A DNA stretch of 16,271 nucleotides from an uncultured Lachnospiraceae bacterium (GCA_934418055.1 CAKRWX010000027.1:1-16271); one strand, 5' to 3'. Counted from the first letter of the stretch, positions 7,286 through 15,055 are shown. The notes: generated by a model not told the origin, from the letters alone. A program made the numbers and translations.

Positions 7286-7682
7286 CCACAACCTTCACAA
7301 AATAATTTCTCTTTCTCGGTCCATCGAACTCCTCGAAGAAGATTCCCTGGGAACCGCCAAGAAGCAGTTTGCCCTCGGTAACGATGAAGGTCATGGTCAC
7401 GCCAAGAAGGGTACATTTGATGTGGCCTGCCGCGTCGGATGGGGTGTCAAACTGATGCTTGAAATCAATTCGTGTCGGGATCAGGCGGTTTACCTCATCA
7501 CGGAGATCATCGAATCCGTCCGGGTCCATGCGGGATGTTACCACGATGGCTGCTGTGGTGTGAGGGGTGAATACCACACAGGTTCCCTCTTTCACGCCGG
7601 ATTCCTCTACGGCCTGCTTCACATCTGCGGTAATTTCATATACATCATCTTTTTTCGTGGAAATATTGAATTTTTTAAGCAT
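7278..7682 (-). CDS. yjbQ: YjbQ family protein (UPF0047, secondary thiamine-phosphate synthase family)
   Basis: A 134-residue protein, the standard length for the family. The conserved signature is present: HTTAAI at 41-46, H76 in DFKHQFD, SDAAGHIK at 82-89 with H87, and the C-terminal IFFEEFDGPRKR at 114-125. The three histidines form a metal or ligand site in known structures. The family is named for E. coli YjbQ, which can replace thiamine phosphate synthase, but its normal role is not settled. The family usually has a Trp near LLGGSQG, here replaced by Ser. The gene follows the SIS gene by 9 bases, with AGGAGG covering that stop, so it is a firm operon member and may act in the sugar pathway. 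A thiamine link in this window exists only through the distant TPP riboswitch. Confidence 0.93.
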   Translation of the reverse strand: MLKKFNISTKKDDVYEITADVKQAVEESGVKEGTCVVFTPHTTAAIVVTSRMDPDGFDDLRDEVNRLIPTRIDFKHQFDTPSDAAGHIKCTLLGVTMTFIVTEGKLLLGGSQGIFFEEFDGPRKRNYFVKVVEG

Positions 7683-7691
7683 TTCTTCCTC

Positions 7692-8822
7692 CTACAGTAC
7701 AACCATTTCGCTCTCACGGATGCATCTTGCTCCGTCAGCGATCTTCCAGACGCCTTTACAGCCTCTTCCATCCTCTTCGCCGATCATATCCATGATATAT
7801 CCGCATAAGAGACAGATTGGAGCAAACTGGGTCAATGGCATATTGATGGCATATTTGGTTCTTGGAACCTTTACATAAGTCGTGTCGGTTCCAAAATCCT
7901 CTTTGCCGCCATCGGTAATGACCATCAGTGGTCTTGTCAAATCATGGGCAAATTTGATCAGCTCTTTATTTCTGCTCATGGCTGGATTCTCCGTATTGGC
8001 AATGATGACGGTTCCGATCTTATCCACATTTCTCATGAAGAAATTCATATGTAACCATTCCTCAGAGTTGATGTGCATGGCGTATTTTCCAAGGGCCTCA
8101 AACACTTTCGCATGACCGAACCAGCCTGCAGCATAATCAAATCCGGTTCCAACGAAGTCAAATGCCTCCATGTCTTTCCATTTCTCCGCAATCTGGTATA
8201 CCTGCTCACACATACCTGGAAGCAGTTCACCAAGCTTTTTGCCCTGCTCTACCATGTCAAACCGCATATCCATGGCTTCATCCATGGTGTAGCAGCCTTT
8301 CACCTCACCGATGCGGATGGCAATCAGCAGTAAGGACATGACAGAAATCATATAAGAACGGGTTCCAGGAGCGGACTCAAATGGAGGAATATTCAAATCC
8401 ATGATCTTGTCCACGCTCTGGCCTAAAAGGCTGTCCCGCTTTCCAGTCACGCCTAAGGCAAATGCGCCGTGCTTTCTGGCCGCCTGAATGGCTTCTGCCA
8501 CACGGACTACACTGCCGGAGTTGCTGACTGCGATCACCAGTGGATTACATGGAGCGAAGCCAAGCTGTTTTCTGGAGTAAAGACGGCTTAACTCAATGGC
8601 AGGAACTACCTCGCATGGCAAGTTGGTCAGCATCTCAAAAGCATGTTTGGTAGCCAACGCTGCCGCATAAGAATCGCCGCAGCCAGTCAGAACGATCCGC
8701 TGGATGCCGAAGATTTCCGGAGTGGTCAGGGCTTTTCTGGCCTTTGGCTCCAGGTCATTGTACTGCTGCTCAATTAATTCAGGCAGACTTAATACCTGTC
8801 TGATCAGTGCATTTTCAATCAT
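7692..8822 (-). CDS. SIS-domain sugar-phosphate isomerase/deglycase-like protein
   Basis: A 376-residue soluble protein with two SIS domains, the fold of the GlmS isomerase half, AgaS and the fructosamine-6-phosphate deglycase FrlB. The first domain carries the phosphosugar-binding segments GCGDSY (47-52) and SNSGS (100-104), followed by GVTGKRDS (124-131). The second domain holds FVGTGFDYAAG (223-233) and SEEWLHMN (253-260), in the place where GlmS-type enzymes have the catalytic Glu and His. Likely reactions are isomerisation of an amino-sugar phosphate or removal of an amine from a sugar phosphate; the sequence does not decide which. The ribosome binding site is GAGGAAAATACA before ATG. 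A 165-base gap with a repeat element separates it from the upstream TIM-barrel gene, and yjbQ follows 9 bases later. Confidence 0.85.
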   Translation of the reverse strand: MIENALIRQVLSLPELIEQQYNDLEPKARKALTTPEIFGIQRIVLTGCGDSYAAALATKHAFEMLTNLPCEVVPAIELSRLYSRKQLGFAPCNPLVIAVSNSGSVVRVAEAIQAARKHGAFALGVTGKRDSLLGQSVDKIMDLNIPPFESAPGTRSYMISVMSLLLIAIRIGEVKGCYTMDEAMDMRFDMVEQGKKLGELLPGMCEQVYQIAEKWKDMEAFDFVGTGFDYAAGWFGHAKVFEALGKYAMHINSEEWLHMNFFMRNVDKIGTVIIANTENPAMSRNKELIKFAHDLTRPLMVITDGGKEDFGTDTTYVKVPRTKYAINMPLTQFAPICLLCGYIMDMIGEEDGRGCKGVWKIADGARCIRESEMVVL

Positions 8823-8838
8823 TGTATTTTCCTCACTC

Positions 8839-8971
8839 GTAACTATTCAGTACCTTCATAGTTACGAGCAAAAATCCATTCCGGATCAGCTCCGCTGATG
8901 GGATTTTTGCTTGCAAGCCAAGGCTTTCTTACGGTCAGCGCAGCAAGTGCACAGACCTACTGAATAATTAC
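8839..8971. repeat. 133-bp element with 14-bp terminal inverted repeats and internal hairpins
   Basis: The ends GTAACTATTCAGTA (8839-8852) and TACTGAATAATTAC (8958-8971) are inverted repeats that match at 13 of 14 bases. Inside are a 10-bp stem CTCGTAACTA/TAGTTACGAG (8836-8845 and 8859-8868) and an 11-bp stem AGCAAAAATCC/GGATTTTTGCT (8867-8877 and 8901-8911) enclosing ATCAGC/GCTGAT. There is no coding frame. It lies between two genes of an operon. It looks like a dispersed palindromic or MITE-like repeat; copies elsewhere cannot be checked here. Confidence 0.6.
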
Positions 8972-8987
8972 CCTCTTTCTTTTTATT

Positions 8988-9866
8988 TTATTCTGCTAAC
9001 GAAAGCAGATAATTTCCCATCTCCACACTGTAACGGAGAGCCGCCGGAACCATGGCGTCCGGAAGCTGGGAAGTATATCGGTGGATCTCATAAGTAAAAT
9101 CGCCGCCGTACTGGATCTCTTTCAGTAATTTCATAAATGCGTTCCAGTCTGTATAACCGTCAAATGGAAGCACGTGGTCATATTTCACGCCTACATTGTC
9201 GGAAATATGGGTGGCTTTTAACCGGGAACCGATCATCCGCAGGGCCGGTCCCTGGGCCTGCTGCATAATATCCGCATGCTCCACATCCCAGCAGATGCCA
9301 ACATTTTCAAAATCTTTGTGAAGGCTGTCCACCAGATCCACTAGTTCTTCTGCCGTGGTGGTGTAGCGGCGTTTCGGGGCAATGTTAAAATCCCACAAAT
9401 TCTCAATGGCAATGCCCACGTTTTTCCCCGCTGCATACTGGATCACCGGTTTAAAGTATTCGATATTTTTCCGTTTGGAATCCGCCACCAGTCTTGGAGA
9501 ATCAAAATCTGTCCCCGCATGGATTACCAGCCACTTTACGCCTAAGATAGAAGCGCAGTCGATACTCCGAAGCACCATCCGGTCTAAAAATTCCTTGTCC
9601 GGTGCCTGTGGATCACAGAAGTTGTAAAAATTAGCATGGGCCTGGCTGAACTCCACACCCCGGTTCTGGGCCAGATCTTTGATTCCATGAATCCAGAATT
9701 CCCACTGGTCTGTCACGAATGGCAACTTAAACGATGTGCAGTCATAGAAATTCATGTCCATGACCCGGTATCCGGCGTCAGCGCACAGACTGACAGAACG
9801 CTCGATGGTGGATTTTGTGCCGTCCGGGCGGTTAAAATAAATATTGGTTGATGTTGAAAGTCTCAT
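8988..9866 (-). CDS. Sugar phosphate isomerase/epimerase (AP endonuclease 2-like TIM barrel)
   Basis: A 292-residue soluble TIM-barrel protein of the xylose-isomerase-like superfamily that includes inosose dehydratase (IolE), hydroxypyruvate isomerase and ketose epimerases. The expected metal ligands are visible: E155 in IAIEN, D194 in CWDVEH, H220 in KATHISDN and E260 in TYEIHR. H77 in QAHANF and H116 in VIHAG are also family positions. Enzymes of this kind isomerise, epimerise or dehydrate sugars or sugar acids with a divalent metal. The ATG at 9866 has AAGGAA upstream; a start at 9899 would add 11 residues without a clear ribosome binding site and is less likely. It lies between the binding protein and the SIS gene and so probably acts on the imported sugar. 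The exact substrate is unknown. Confidence 0.87.
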   Translation of the reverse strand: MRLSTSTNIYFNRPDGTKSTIERSVSLCADAGYRVMDMNFYDCTSFKLPFVTDQWEFWIHGIKDLAQNRGVEFSQAHANFYNFCDPQAPDKEFLDRMVLRSIDCASILGVKWLVIHAGTDFDSPRLVADSKRKNIEYFKPVIQYAAGKNVGIAIENLWDFNIAPKRRYTTTAEELVDLVDSLHKDFENVGICWDVEHADIMQQAQGPALRMIGSRLKATHISDNVGVKYDHVLPFDGYTDWNAFMKLLKEIQYGGDFTYEIHRYTSQLPDAMVPAALRYSVEMGNYLLSLAE

Positions 9867-9908
9867 ATTGTATTCCTTTTTTGAATCAATCCAGGGCACT
9901 TAAGGGCC

Positions 9909-9948
9909 AGACAAGGGAACCCGTCATTTATGACAGCCTCCCTTGTCT
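9909..9948 (-). repeat. Intergenic hairpin between the binding-protein and isomerase genes
   Basis: AGACAAGGGA (9909-9918) and TCCCTTGTCT (9939-9948) form a perfect 10-bp stem, with an inner TCAT/ATGA pairing. There is no T-run afterwards. In ABC-sugar operons such a hairpin after the binding-protein gene often stabilises the upstream message, or stops a part of the transcripts, so that binding protein is made in excess; that role is inferred. Confidence 0.7.
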
Positions 9949-9963
9949 CCTTTACCTGATTCG

Positions 9964-9993
9964 TCATAACTGTCCACTATCTGCACAGTTACG
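9964..9993. repeat. Palindrome resembling the end of the 133-bp element
   Basis: TAACTGT (9967-9973) and ACAGTTA (9985-9991) are inverted repeats. Read on the minus strand, this 30-base segment matches the 30-base hairpin near one end of the element at 8839-8971 at 23 of 30 positions, without gaps. It may be a remnant of the same repeat family. Confidence 0.5.
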
Positions 9994-10004
9994 CTTATTC
10001 ACAT

Positions 10005-11426
10005 TTACTGGTTTGCTCTGTTGTACTCGTCAAACAGGTTGTTGCACTCTTCCACTACATAAGCGGTTGCTTCCTCTGCGTTCATGCTTCCCTCGCACAG
10101 GTTGGTAGAAGCCTCTTTGATGACAGAGTCGATGCTTCCCTGCATCATCATAACTGGCTCCTGAACCATTGGGTTGGAGGACTCGAACTGCTCTAATGCC
10201 AGTTCCACAGCAGGTGTTTTCTCAACGAATGCCTTGTAGTCATCCAGATCCTTGGTTCCTAAGTTGATTGGCAGATAACCAGTTGCCTGGCTCCAGGTAG
10301 ACTGGGTCTCAGCAGAAGCTGCGTATTTGATGAACTCCCATGCTGCTGCTTTCTTCGCGTCATCGCCATTGTCGAACATTGCTAAAGAAGCGCCGCCGAT
10401 GCAGGCACCGCCTTTATCGGTAGGATTTACATCTGGCATATAGGTAACGCCCCAGTTCATGCCGTTGTCAGCAGTTAACTTGGTAACAGAACCGATTCTT
10501 GCAGAAGACATTAAGGTCATTGCGTTCTGGCCGGTTGCGAACTCTTCGTTCTGGTTGTCATAAGTGTACTTGAATCCGCCTGTTGCAGCGATCTTCTCCC
10601 ATGCGTCGAAGACATTGCGAACCTCGTTCTCACAAGTCAGTTTGGTGATCAGACCAGCACGTCCGCTCTCATTGTCACCAAAATAAGTACCATCGCCCTG
10701 GTTGCCGATTAAGTTTACCATCAGATAACGGTCCAGAACTGCGTTGAAACCATATCTGGTTACCTGACCATTCTCAGTTACAGTCAGCTTCGCGCAGGCA
10801 TCTGCGATTTCATCTAAGGTTGTTGGCGGTGTCTCCGGGTCTAAGCCCACTTCCTCAAATGCGTCTTTATTGTAATAAAGAAGAAGTGTGGAGCTGTTAA
10901 ATGGCATACATACCTGAGTTCCCTTGTAGGTGTAGGTCTGTGCTGCAGATGGATTGATCTGATCCTTAGAAAGCTCTAAGGTTCCCTGTCCGTACATGGT
11001 ATCAACTGGAACGCTTCCTGCGTACTCACCAACAACTGGAAGAGATGCGCCGTATAACAGACATACGTCTGGCATATTGGCAACATCCTCTGTCTGGATC
11101 AGAGTTTTTAATTTGCCAGCAGTATCGCTTCCCTGGAATACACTGTTCGCGGTAATTCCCAGTTCTTTTCCTGCTGTCTCGTTGAAGTTCTTCACCATAG
11201 CCTCGAAAGCCTCTCCATTGGAACCTTCCATGGAGTGCCATACATCAATGGTCACGTTCTCGCCGCCTGCTGCCGCAGTAGTCTCTGCTGCCTCACTTGC
11301 TGCTGCCTCAGCAGTTGTCTCTGCCGGTGCTGCTGCGGTGGTCTCCGCTGCTTTCTGTCCGCTGCAGCCAGCTAAAAGACTGCCTGCCATTACCGCTGCC
11401 ATTACTGTGCTCCACGTTTTTTTCAT
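10005..11426 (-). CDS. Sugar ABC transporter substrate-binding lipoprotein (UgpB-like)
   Basis: A 473-residue extracellular solute-binding protein of family 1. The N-terminus is a lipoprotein signal (MKKTWSTVMAAVMAGSLLAGC, acylated cysteine 21). A linker of Ala, Thr and Glu repeats follows (about residues 25-53), typical of clostridial binding proteins. The mature domain begins at VTIDVWHSMEG and includes PDVCLLYGASLP, FNSSTLLLYYNKDAFEEVGL, a typical family-1 binding-protein segment, and GWP-type loops replaced here by MPDVNPTDKGGACIGGASLAMF. It captures a sugar or glycerol-phosphate-type ligand outside the cell and delivers it to the two permeases encoded just upstream. The ribosome binding site is AAAAGGAGAGAAACT before ATG. 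No ATPase gene is in the operon, so it probably uses a shared MsmX-type ATPase. Confidence 0.95.
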   Translation of the reverse strand: MKKTWSTVMAAVMAGSLLAGCSGQKAAETTAAAPAETTAEAAASEAAETTAAAGGENVTIDVWHSMEGSNGEAFEAMVKNFNETAGKELGITANSVFQGSDTAGKLKTLIQTEDVANMPDVCLLYGASLPVVGEYAGSVPVDTMYGQGTLELSKDQINPSAAQTYTYKGTQVCMPFNSSTLLLYYNKDAFEEVGLDPETPPTTLDEIADACAKLTVTENGQVTRYGFNAVLDRYLMVNLIGNQGDGTYFGDNESGRAGLITKLTCENEVRNVFDAWEKIAATGGFKYTYDNQNEEFATGQNAMTLMSSARIGSVTKLTADNGMNWGVTYMPDVNPTDKGGACIGGASLAMFDNGDDAKKAAAWEFIKYAASAETQSTWSQATGYLPINLGTKDLDDYKAFVEKTPAVELALEQFESSNPMVQEPVMMMQGSIDSVIKEASTNLCEGSMNAEEATAYVVEECNNLFDEYNRANQ

Positions 11427-11524
11427 AGTTTCTCTCCTTTTGTGATAAACACTTGGTTATTTATATAATCCACAGGTCGCCCTGAGAATTACCATTGGGA
11501 TTTCGCCAGATAACAAATGACCAG

Positions 11525-12367
11525 CTAACCCTTCACGCCGCCAGCCATCATTCCTGTCACGATCTTCTTCTGGAAGGTCAAAAACAGAACCAGCGATGGT
11601 AAAAGCACGATCATGGAAGCTGCCATGATCGGTCCGTATACAGTTCCTTCCGAAAAATTCAGCATGGTGATACCGACCTGCACGGTACGCATTTCCGTCT
11701 TATTGGTCACCAGAAGCGGCCACAGGTAAGTATTCCAGGTTCCGATAAAAGCGGTGATAAATACCGTCAGAATCGTGGAAAAGTTGGTCGGAAGCAAAAT
11801 CCGGATAAAGAAATTAAAGTTAGAACAGCCGTCAATGTGGGCCGCCTCCTTTAAAGATGTTGCAAAAGTCTTAAAGCTCTGCCGAAGCTGGAAAATGTTC
11901 ATGGCAGATACAAAGAACACCACCATCATACCAAAATAGGTGTTAACCCATCCCATGGAAGAAACCGTCCGGTAGTTGGCAACCAGCACCACATCCGCCG
12001 GAATCATGATGGTCGCTAACATCAATATGAAGATCAAGTTCTTACATGGAAATTCCAGGAACGCAAATGCAAATGCCGCCATGGCGGAGACAATCACACG
12101 TACGATACTGGAAACCGTCGCTAAAATCAGGGAGTTCCACATAAACCGCATGATCGGCGCGCTGTTTAAGGCCGTCTTGTAATTCTCCAGGGTCCATTTC
12201 TTCGGAATCAGGTTCACACCGCCTGCCAGTACCTGGGACGGCTCCATAAAGGAAATGAAAAACGCGTAAATGATCGGAAACGCGATCACCAGGCCAACCA
12301 TCAGATACAGCGCCTGCAGCAGGCTTTCCCGGAACGCGTGTCCGCCTCTTTTCCTATCACGTGTCAT
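11525..12367 (-). CDS. Sugar ABC transporter permease (UgpE/MalG-like)
   Basis: A 280-residue membrane protein with six predicted helices. The family signature for the ATPase contact loop is LKEAAHIDGCSNFNFFIRIL, followed by LPTNFSTILTVF. The typical ending VTGMMAGGVKG matches MalG-type permeases. It pairs with the upstream permease to form the membrane channel. The ATG at 12367 has AAAGGAG 6 bases upstream and overlaps the end of the preceding permease by 11 bases, showing translational coupling. An in-frame start at 12388 would add seven residues and is less likely. Ninety-eight bases separate it from the binding-protein gene. Confidence 0.95.
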   Translation of the reverse strand: MTRDRKRGGHAFRESLLQALYLMVGLVIAFPIIYAFFISFMEPSQVLAGGVNLIPKKWTLENYKTALNSAPIMRFMWNSLILATVSSIVRVIVSAMAAFAFAFLEFPCKNLIFILMLATIMIPADVVLVANYRTVSSMGWVNTYFGMMVVFFVSAMNIFQLRQSFKTFATSLKEAAHIDGCSNFNFFIRILLPTNFSTILTVFITAFIGTWNTYLWPLLVTNKTEMRTVQVGITMLNFSEGTVYGPIMAASMIVLLPSLVLFLTFQKKIVTGMMAGGVKG

Positions 12368-13247
12368 AGTTAACTCCTTTCTTCTCATAGATAAAGGTTA
12401 TGACCGTCGCAACCATGGTAATGCCAAACGCGACTACCGCCGCCGCATACGCATTGTTGTAGTTGGCATTTTCCGTTGTCTGCTTATACATATAGGAAAT
12501 CATGGTTTCCGTACTTCCCTGCGGACCGCCCTGAGTCAGGATCAACGTCAGGTTGGACATCATAAGCATCTTGGCAACCGAGTTGCAAAGCAGGAAGAAT
12601 AACGTCGGTGAGATCAGCGGCATCACAATATAGATGGCTTTCTGCACCACATTGGCACCTTCCAGATCGGAAGATTCCGTCAGTTCCTTGGACATTCCGC
12701 GGATGGCGGACAGGATAAATAAGAAGTTATAGCCTAAATTCATCCATACCTGAATGATGATCAGCACCCACATGGCTGTATTCTTATCAGACAACCACTT
12801 GATATGAAGTCCGGTTAAACTATTGATGATACCTAACGTCGGGCTGAACATCAGCTCGAAGATCATCGCGGAAACGGAAGTGGACATGGCCATAGGCAGA
12901 GAAAACAGCGTCTCGTAAATCGGGGAAACTGGCCGTTTCTTCGCCGCCATCATAGCCAGGATAAAGGACAGGCCCACGGTAAATGGCACCGTAAAAATGG
13001 CAAACTTCACAGAATTGCCGATGGCCTGCAAAAACTTCGTATTGGTCAATACCTTGACATAATTTTCAATTCCAATAAATTCCCGGATCTCTCCCATGGA
13101 ATTCAACAGGAAAAAGGACTCGCCGATGGTCTTAAAAAATGGGTAGTAGACAAATACCCCCAGCACCAGAAACGCCGGTGCAAGATACAGGAGCGGTTCT
13201 ATCCGGTGAAACAGAGTTACTTTCTTTTTCTTTGCTGTTCTTTTCAC
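12357..13247 (-). CDS. Sugar ABC transporter permease (UgpA/MalF-like)
   Basis: A 296-residue membrane protein with about six helices. It starts with a basic segment (MKRTAKKKK when the GTG is read as Met). The first helix is PLLYLAPAFLVLGVFVYYPF, the usual opening of UgpA/MalF-type permeases, and the ATPase contact loop is ELTESSDLEGANVVQKAIYI followed by VMPLIS. The segment LTLILTQGGPQGSTETMISY is another family hallmark. The start is a GTG at 13247 with AGGAG upstream (ATAGGAGATGAAAACGTG). It is the first transporter gene in the operon, 30 bases after the HAD gene, and overlaps the second permease by 11 bases. Confidence 0.95.
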   Translation of the reverse strand: MKRTAKKKKVTLFHRIEPLLYLAPAFLVLGVFVYYPFFKTIGESFFLLNSMGEIREFIGIENYVKVLTNTKFLQAIGNSVKFAIFTVPFTVGLSFILAMMAAKKRPVSPIYETLFSLPMAMSTSVSAMIFELMFSPTLGIINSLTGLHIKWLSDKNTAMWVLIIIQVWMNLGYNFLFILSAIRGMSKELTESSDLEGANVVQKAIYIVMPLISPTLFFLLCNSVAKMLMMSNLTLILTQGGPQGSTETMISYMYKQTTENANYNNAYAAAVVAFGITMVATVITFIYEKKGVNYDT

Positions 13248-13277
13248 GTTTTCATCTCCTATGAATGATAAACCAGT

Positions 13278-14081
13278 TTACGGTAACGCAAATCTTCGGA
13301 TCGCTTCTTCCACGCCTTCGGCCCGTTCCTTCTCTGTCACATAATCCGCGATCGCTTTCACTTCCTCCTGGGCATTGGCAACTGCCACTCCCATTCCCAC
13401 CATGGAGATCACCTCCATATCGTTGGTGTGGTCGCCAATGGCCATCACTTCTTCCGGCGCTACCTTCAGATAATCCAGAAGCGTCCGAAGTCCCGATGCC
13501 TTCGAACATCCAGGTGCCACAATCTCCATGGAAAACTGCTGATACTGGAAAAAGCTGTATTCTCCGTTCATGGCTCTCAGCCGGTCGGCAATCTCTCCGA
13601 TGATTCCGGTTCTTCCGTCATCCACGATGTAGACCTTGTGAACCATCTGATCCCACACGTCATCCGTATCACCTAATGGTTCATCATAGCCCTTGTACTT
13701 GTGGGCTCTGGCTGCGATCCAGCTTGTGGTTTTCAGTGGCCGTTCCCGGTCATCGTAGCTGAAAATCACCGTAAATTCCGGATCTCTTTCCATGTATTCC
13801 CGGAACAGATCCTTAAAAATTCCTGCGTACACCTTCTTCGCATACACATAGGTTCCATTGTCATACAAAATGCTTCCGTTATTGGCAATATACGGAACGG
13901 TCAGTTCCGCCTCATTTGCAAATACTTCCGCGCGATACGGCATCCGTCCTGTGGCAAGTGTGAACATCACCCCTGCGTCTTTTAATTTCCTTATGACCTC
14001 CCTGGTATTTTCCGCCAGATGCAGTTCTTTATGCACCAGAGTGTCATCAATATCGCATACCACCAGCCTGATCTTTGACAT
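13278..14081 (-). CDS. HAD-superfamily hydrolase, Cof subfamily (sugar phosphatase-like)
   Basis: A 267-residue cytoplasmic phosphatase. Motif I is DIDDTL with the nucleophile D10 and acid D12. Motif II is the Thr in LATGR (about 42-46). Motif III is K194 in GCSKASGL. Motif IV is GDHTND at 216-221. The large cap between about residues 85 and 190 is the C2-type cap of Cof/YidA/YbiV proteins, which remove phosphate from sugar phosphates or flavin nucleotides. The ribosome binding site is GAGGAAAAAACATG. It is the first gene of the eight-gene carbohydrate operon, 34 bases after the predicted transcription start. A sugar phosphate made in the pathway is the likely substrate, by context only. Confidence 0.92.
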   Translation of the reverse strand: MSKIRLVVCDIDDTLVHKELHLAENTREVIRKLKDAGVMFTLATGRMPYRAEVFANEAELTVPYIANNGSILYDNGTYVYAKKVYAGIFKDLFREYMERDPEFTVIFSYDDRERPLKTTSWIAARAHKYKGYDEPLGDTDDVWDQMVHKVYIVDDGRTGIIGEIADRLRAMNGEYSFFQYQQFSMEIVAPGCSKASGLRTLLDYLKVAPEEVMAIGDHTNDMEVISMVGMGVAVANAQEEVKAIADYVTEKERAEGVEEAIRRFALP

Positions 14082-14114
14082 GTTTTTTCCTCTTCATGAT
14101 CGAACTTATTATCT

Positions 14115-14132
14115 TGTCTATATATTAATACA
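14115..14132. promoter_or_regulatory. Weak palindrome over the sugar-operon -10 region (candidate operator)
   Basis: TGTCTATATATTAATACA reads TGT...ACA at its ends with partial inner symmetry. HutC-type GntR regulators often bind TGT-n-ACA palindromes at the promoter, and such a regulator is encoded 1 kb away. The symmetry is poor and AT-rich, so chance is possible. Confidence 0.25.
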
Positions 14133-14151
14133 TGTTATGAATGATTGTCAA
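14122..14151 (-). promoter_or_regulatory. Promoter of the carbohydrate operon
   Basis: On the minus strand a perfect -35 TTGACA (14151-14146) and a -10 TAATAT (14127-14122) are separated by 18 bases, placing the start of transcription near 14115. The next gene is the HAD hydrolase. Confidence 0.8.
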
Positions 14152-14217
14152 TCCATTAAAAAGGCTTTTAACAATTCTTAACCGAATTTTTCCTGGATTT
14201 AACACATTCCGATAGGG

Positions 14218-14994
14218 TTACCCCTTCAGATCATAGGGAAATGTTCTGACCCGCTTATCATCCCTATGGCTTTTTAGAATTTCTTCAAAATAAGAAAGAT
14301 CTTTCTTTATGACAATGTTCTCGTAGATATCCACCAGCTCTGGATGATCCCTCTGGATCCATTCCATCACCCGTTTTTCCTGGATGCTGTCCTTGGCGCA
14401 TTGCAGGGAATCCACATAAACCGGAATCTCTGGATCCAGCTTTTCCAAAATTGGTTCCAGATCAATGATTCCTGGGCAGATAGGCGCTACGGTGGCATAC
14501 ACGGTAAGTCCCATGCTCTTTAACTGATTGGCATGGTCAATTCCCCGATGGGTCTCTCCTTGTTTCATCCGCCTAATCTCTGGAATCCGCGCCAGCTCTG
14601 TTACCAGAATCACCGGGCTTTCCATCTGTTTTAATATTCTTGCCGCCTCTAAAATCACCGGCTGGACTGCCGAGGACGTGATCAGTACTGGAATCTGATA
14701 CTCCCCGATCACCTTTAAGCACTCCCTGGCAATGCCATACTCTGCTTCCATCTCATTAAATGGATCGCAGATACTTCCCAGATAGAGAAATTCATCCTTT
14801 GGCCAATCCTTTAATTCCTTTCTCAACAGTTCCGGCAAATTCTTTCTCGCCCCAATTCTTCCTTCCCAACCTTCCATGCTCAACCAGAAACAAAAAGGGC
14901 ATCCCATGGAACAACCGGTATAAGGGTTGATATAGGCATGATGATGGGGCGATAATTCCAATGCCCGCTCTGCCTGTACTTCTTCATATTTCAT
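14218..14994 (-). CDS. Radical SAM protein, spore-photoproduct-lyase-like family
   Basis: A 258-residue protein with a single [4Fe-4S] cluster motif, C28-x3-C32-x2-C35, in the segment YINPYTGCSMGCPFC. That 'NPYxGC' opening is shared with the SPL family (spore photoproduct lyase and its relatives). GSICDPFNEMEAEY follows at about residues 73-86 and is a typical conserved stretch of this group (compare SxTDPYQPxE). The ancestral role is DNA photoproduct repair, but relatives without the SPL C-terminal domain are common and mostly uncharacterised. This one is shorter than true SPL. It is divergently transcribed from the GntR gene, from an overlapping promoter. The ribosome binding site is GGAAAAGAAAA before ATG. 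A true spore-repair role is not supported by what is seen. Confidence 0.8.
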   Translation of the reverse strand: MKYEEVQAERALELSPHHHAYINPYTGCSMGCPFCFWLSMEGWEGRIGARKNLPELLRKELKDWPKDEFLYLGSICDPFNEMEAEYGIARECLKVIGEYQIPVLITSSAVQPVILEAARILKQMESPVILVTELARIPEIRRMKQGETHRGIDHANQLKSMGLTVYATVAPICPGIIDLEPILEKLDPEIPVYVDSLQCAKDSIQEKRVMEWIQRDHPELVDIYENIVIKKDLSYFEEILKSHRDDKRVRTFPYDLKG

Positions 14995-15011
14995 TTTTCT
15001 TTTCCTGTCCT

Positions 15012-15040
15012 ATTCCATACATGTTTTTGCCATTTGACAA
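15012..15040 (-). promoter_or_regulatory. Promoter of the radical SAM gene
   Basis: On the minus strand a -35 TTGTCA (15040-15035) and a -10 TGGAAT (15017-15012) are 17 bases apart. The -35 overlaps that of the divergent GntR promoter. Confidence 0.55.
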
Positions 15041-15055
15041 AATCTTCCCAAATGG
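15030..15055. promoter_or_regulatory. Inverted repeat between divergent promoters (candidate operator)
   Basis: CCATTTG (15030-15036) and CAAATGG (15049-15055) form a perfect 7-bp inverted repeat with a 12-base centre. It covers the shared -35 region of the GntR and radical SAM promoters. A regulator bound here could repress both directions. GntR autoregulation is the simplest guess but is not shown. Confidence 0.5.

Noticed and set aside
8839..8971. Rho-independent terminator between the isomerase and SIS genes
   Set aside because: The hairpins are not followed by a T-run, and the downstream SIS gene has no clear promoter of its own.
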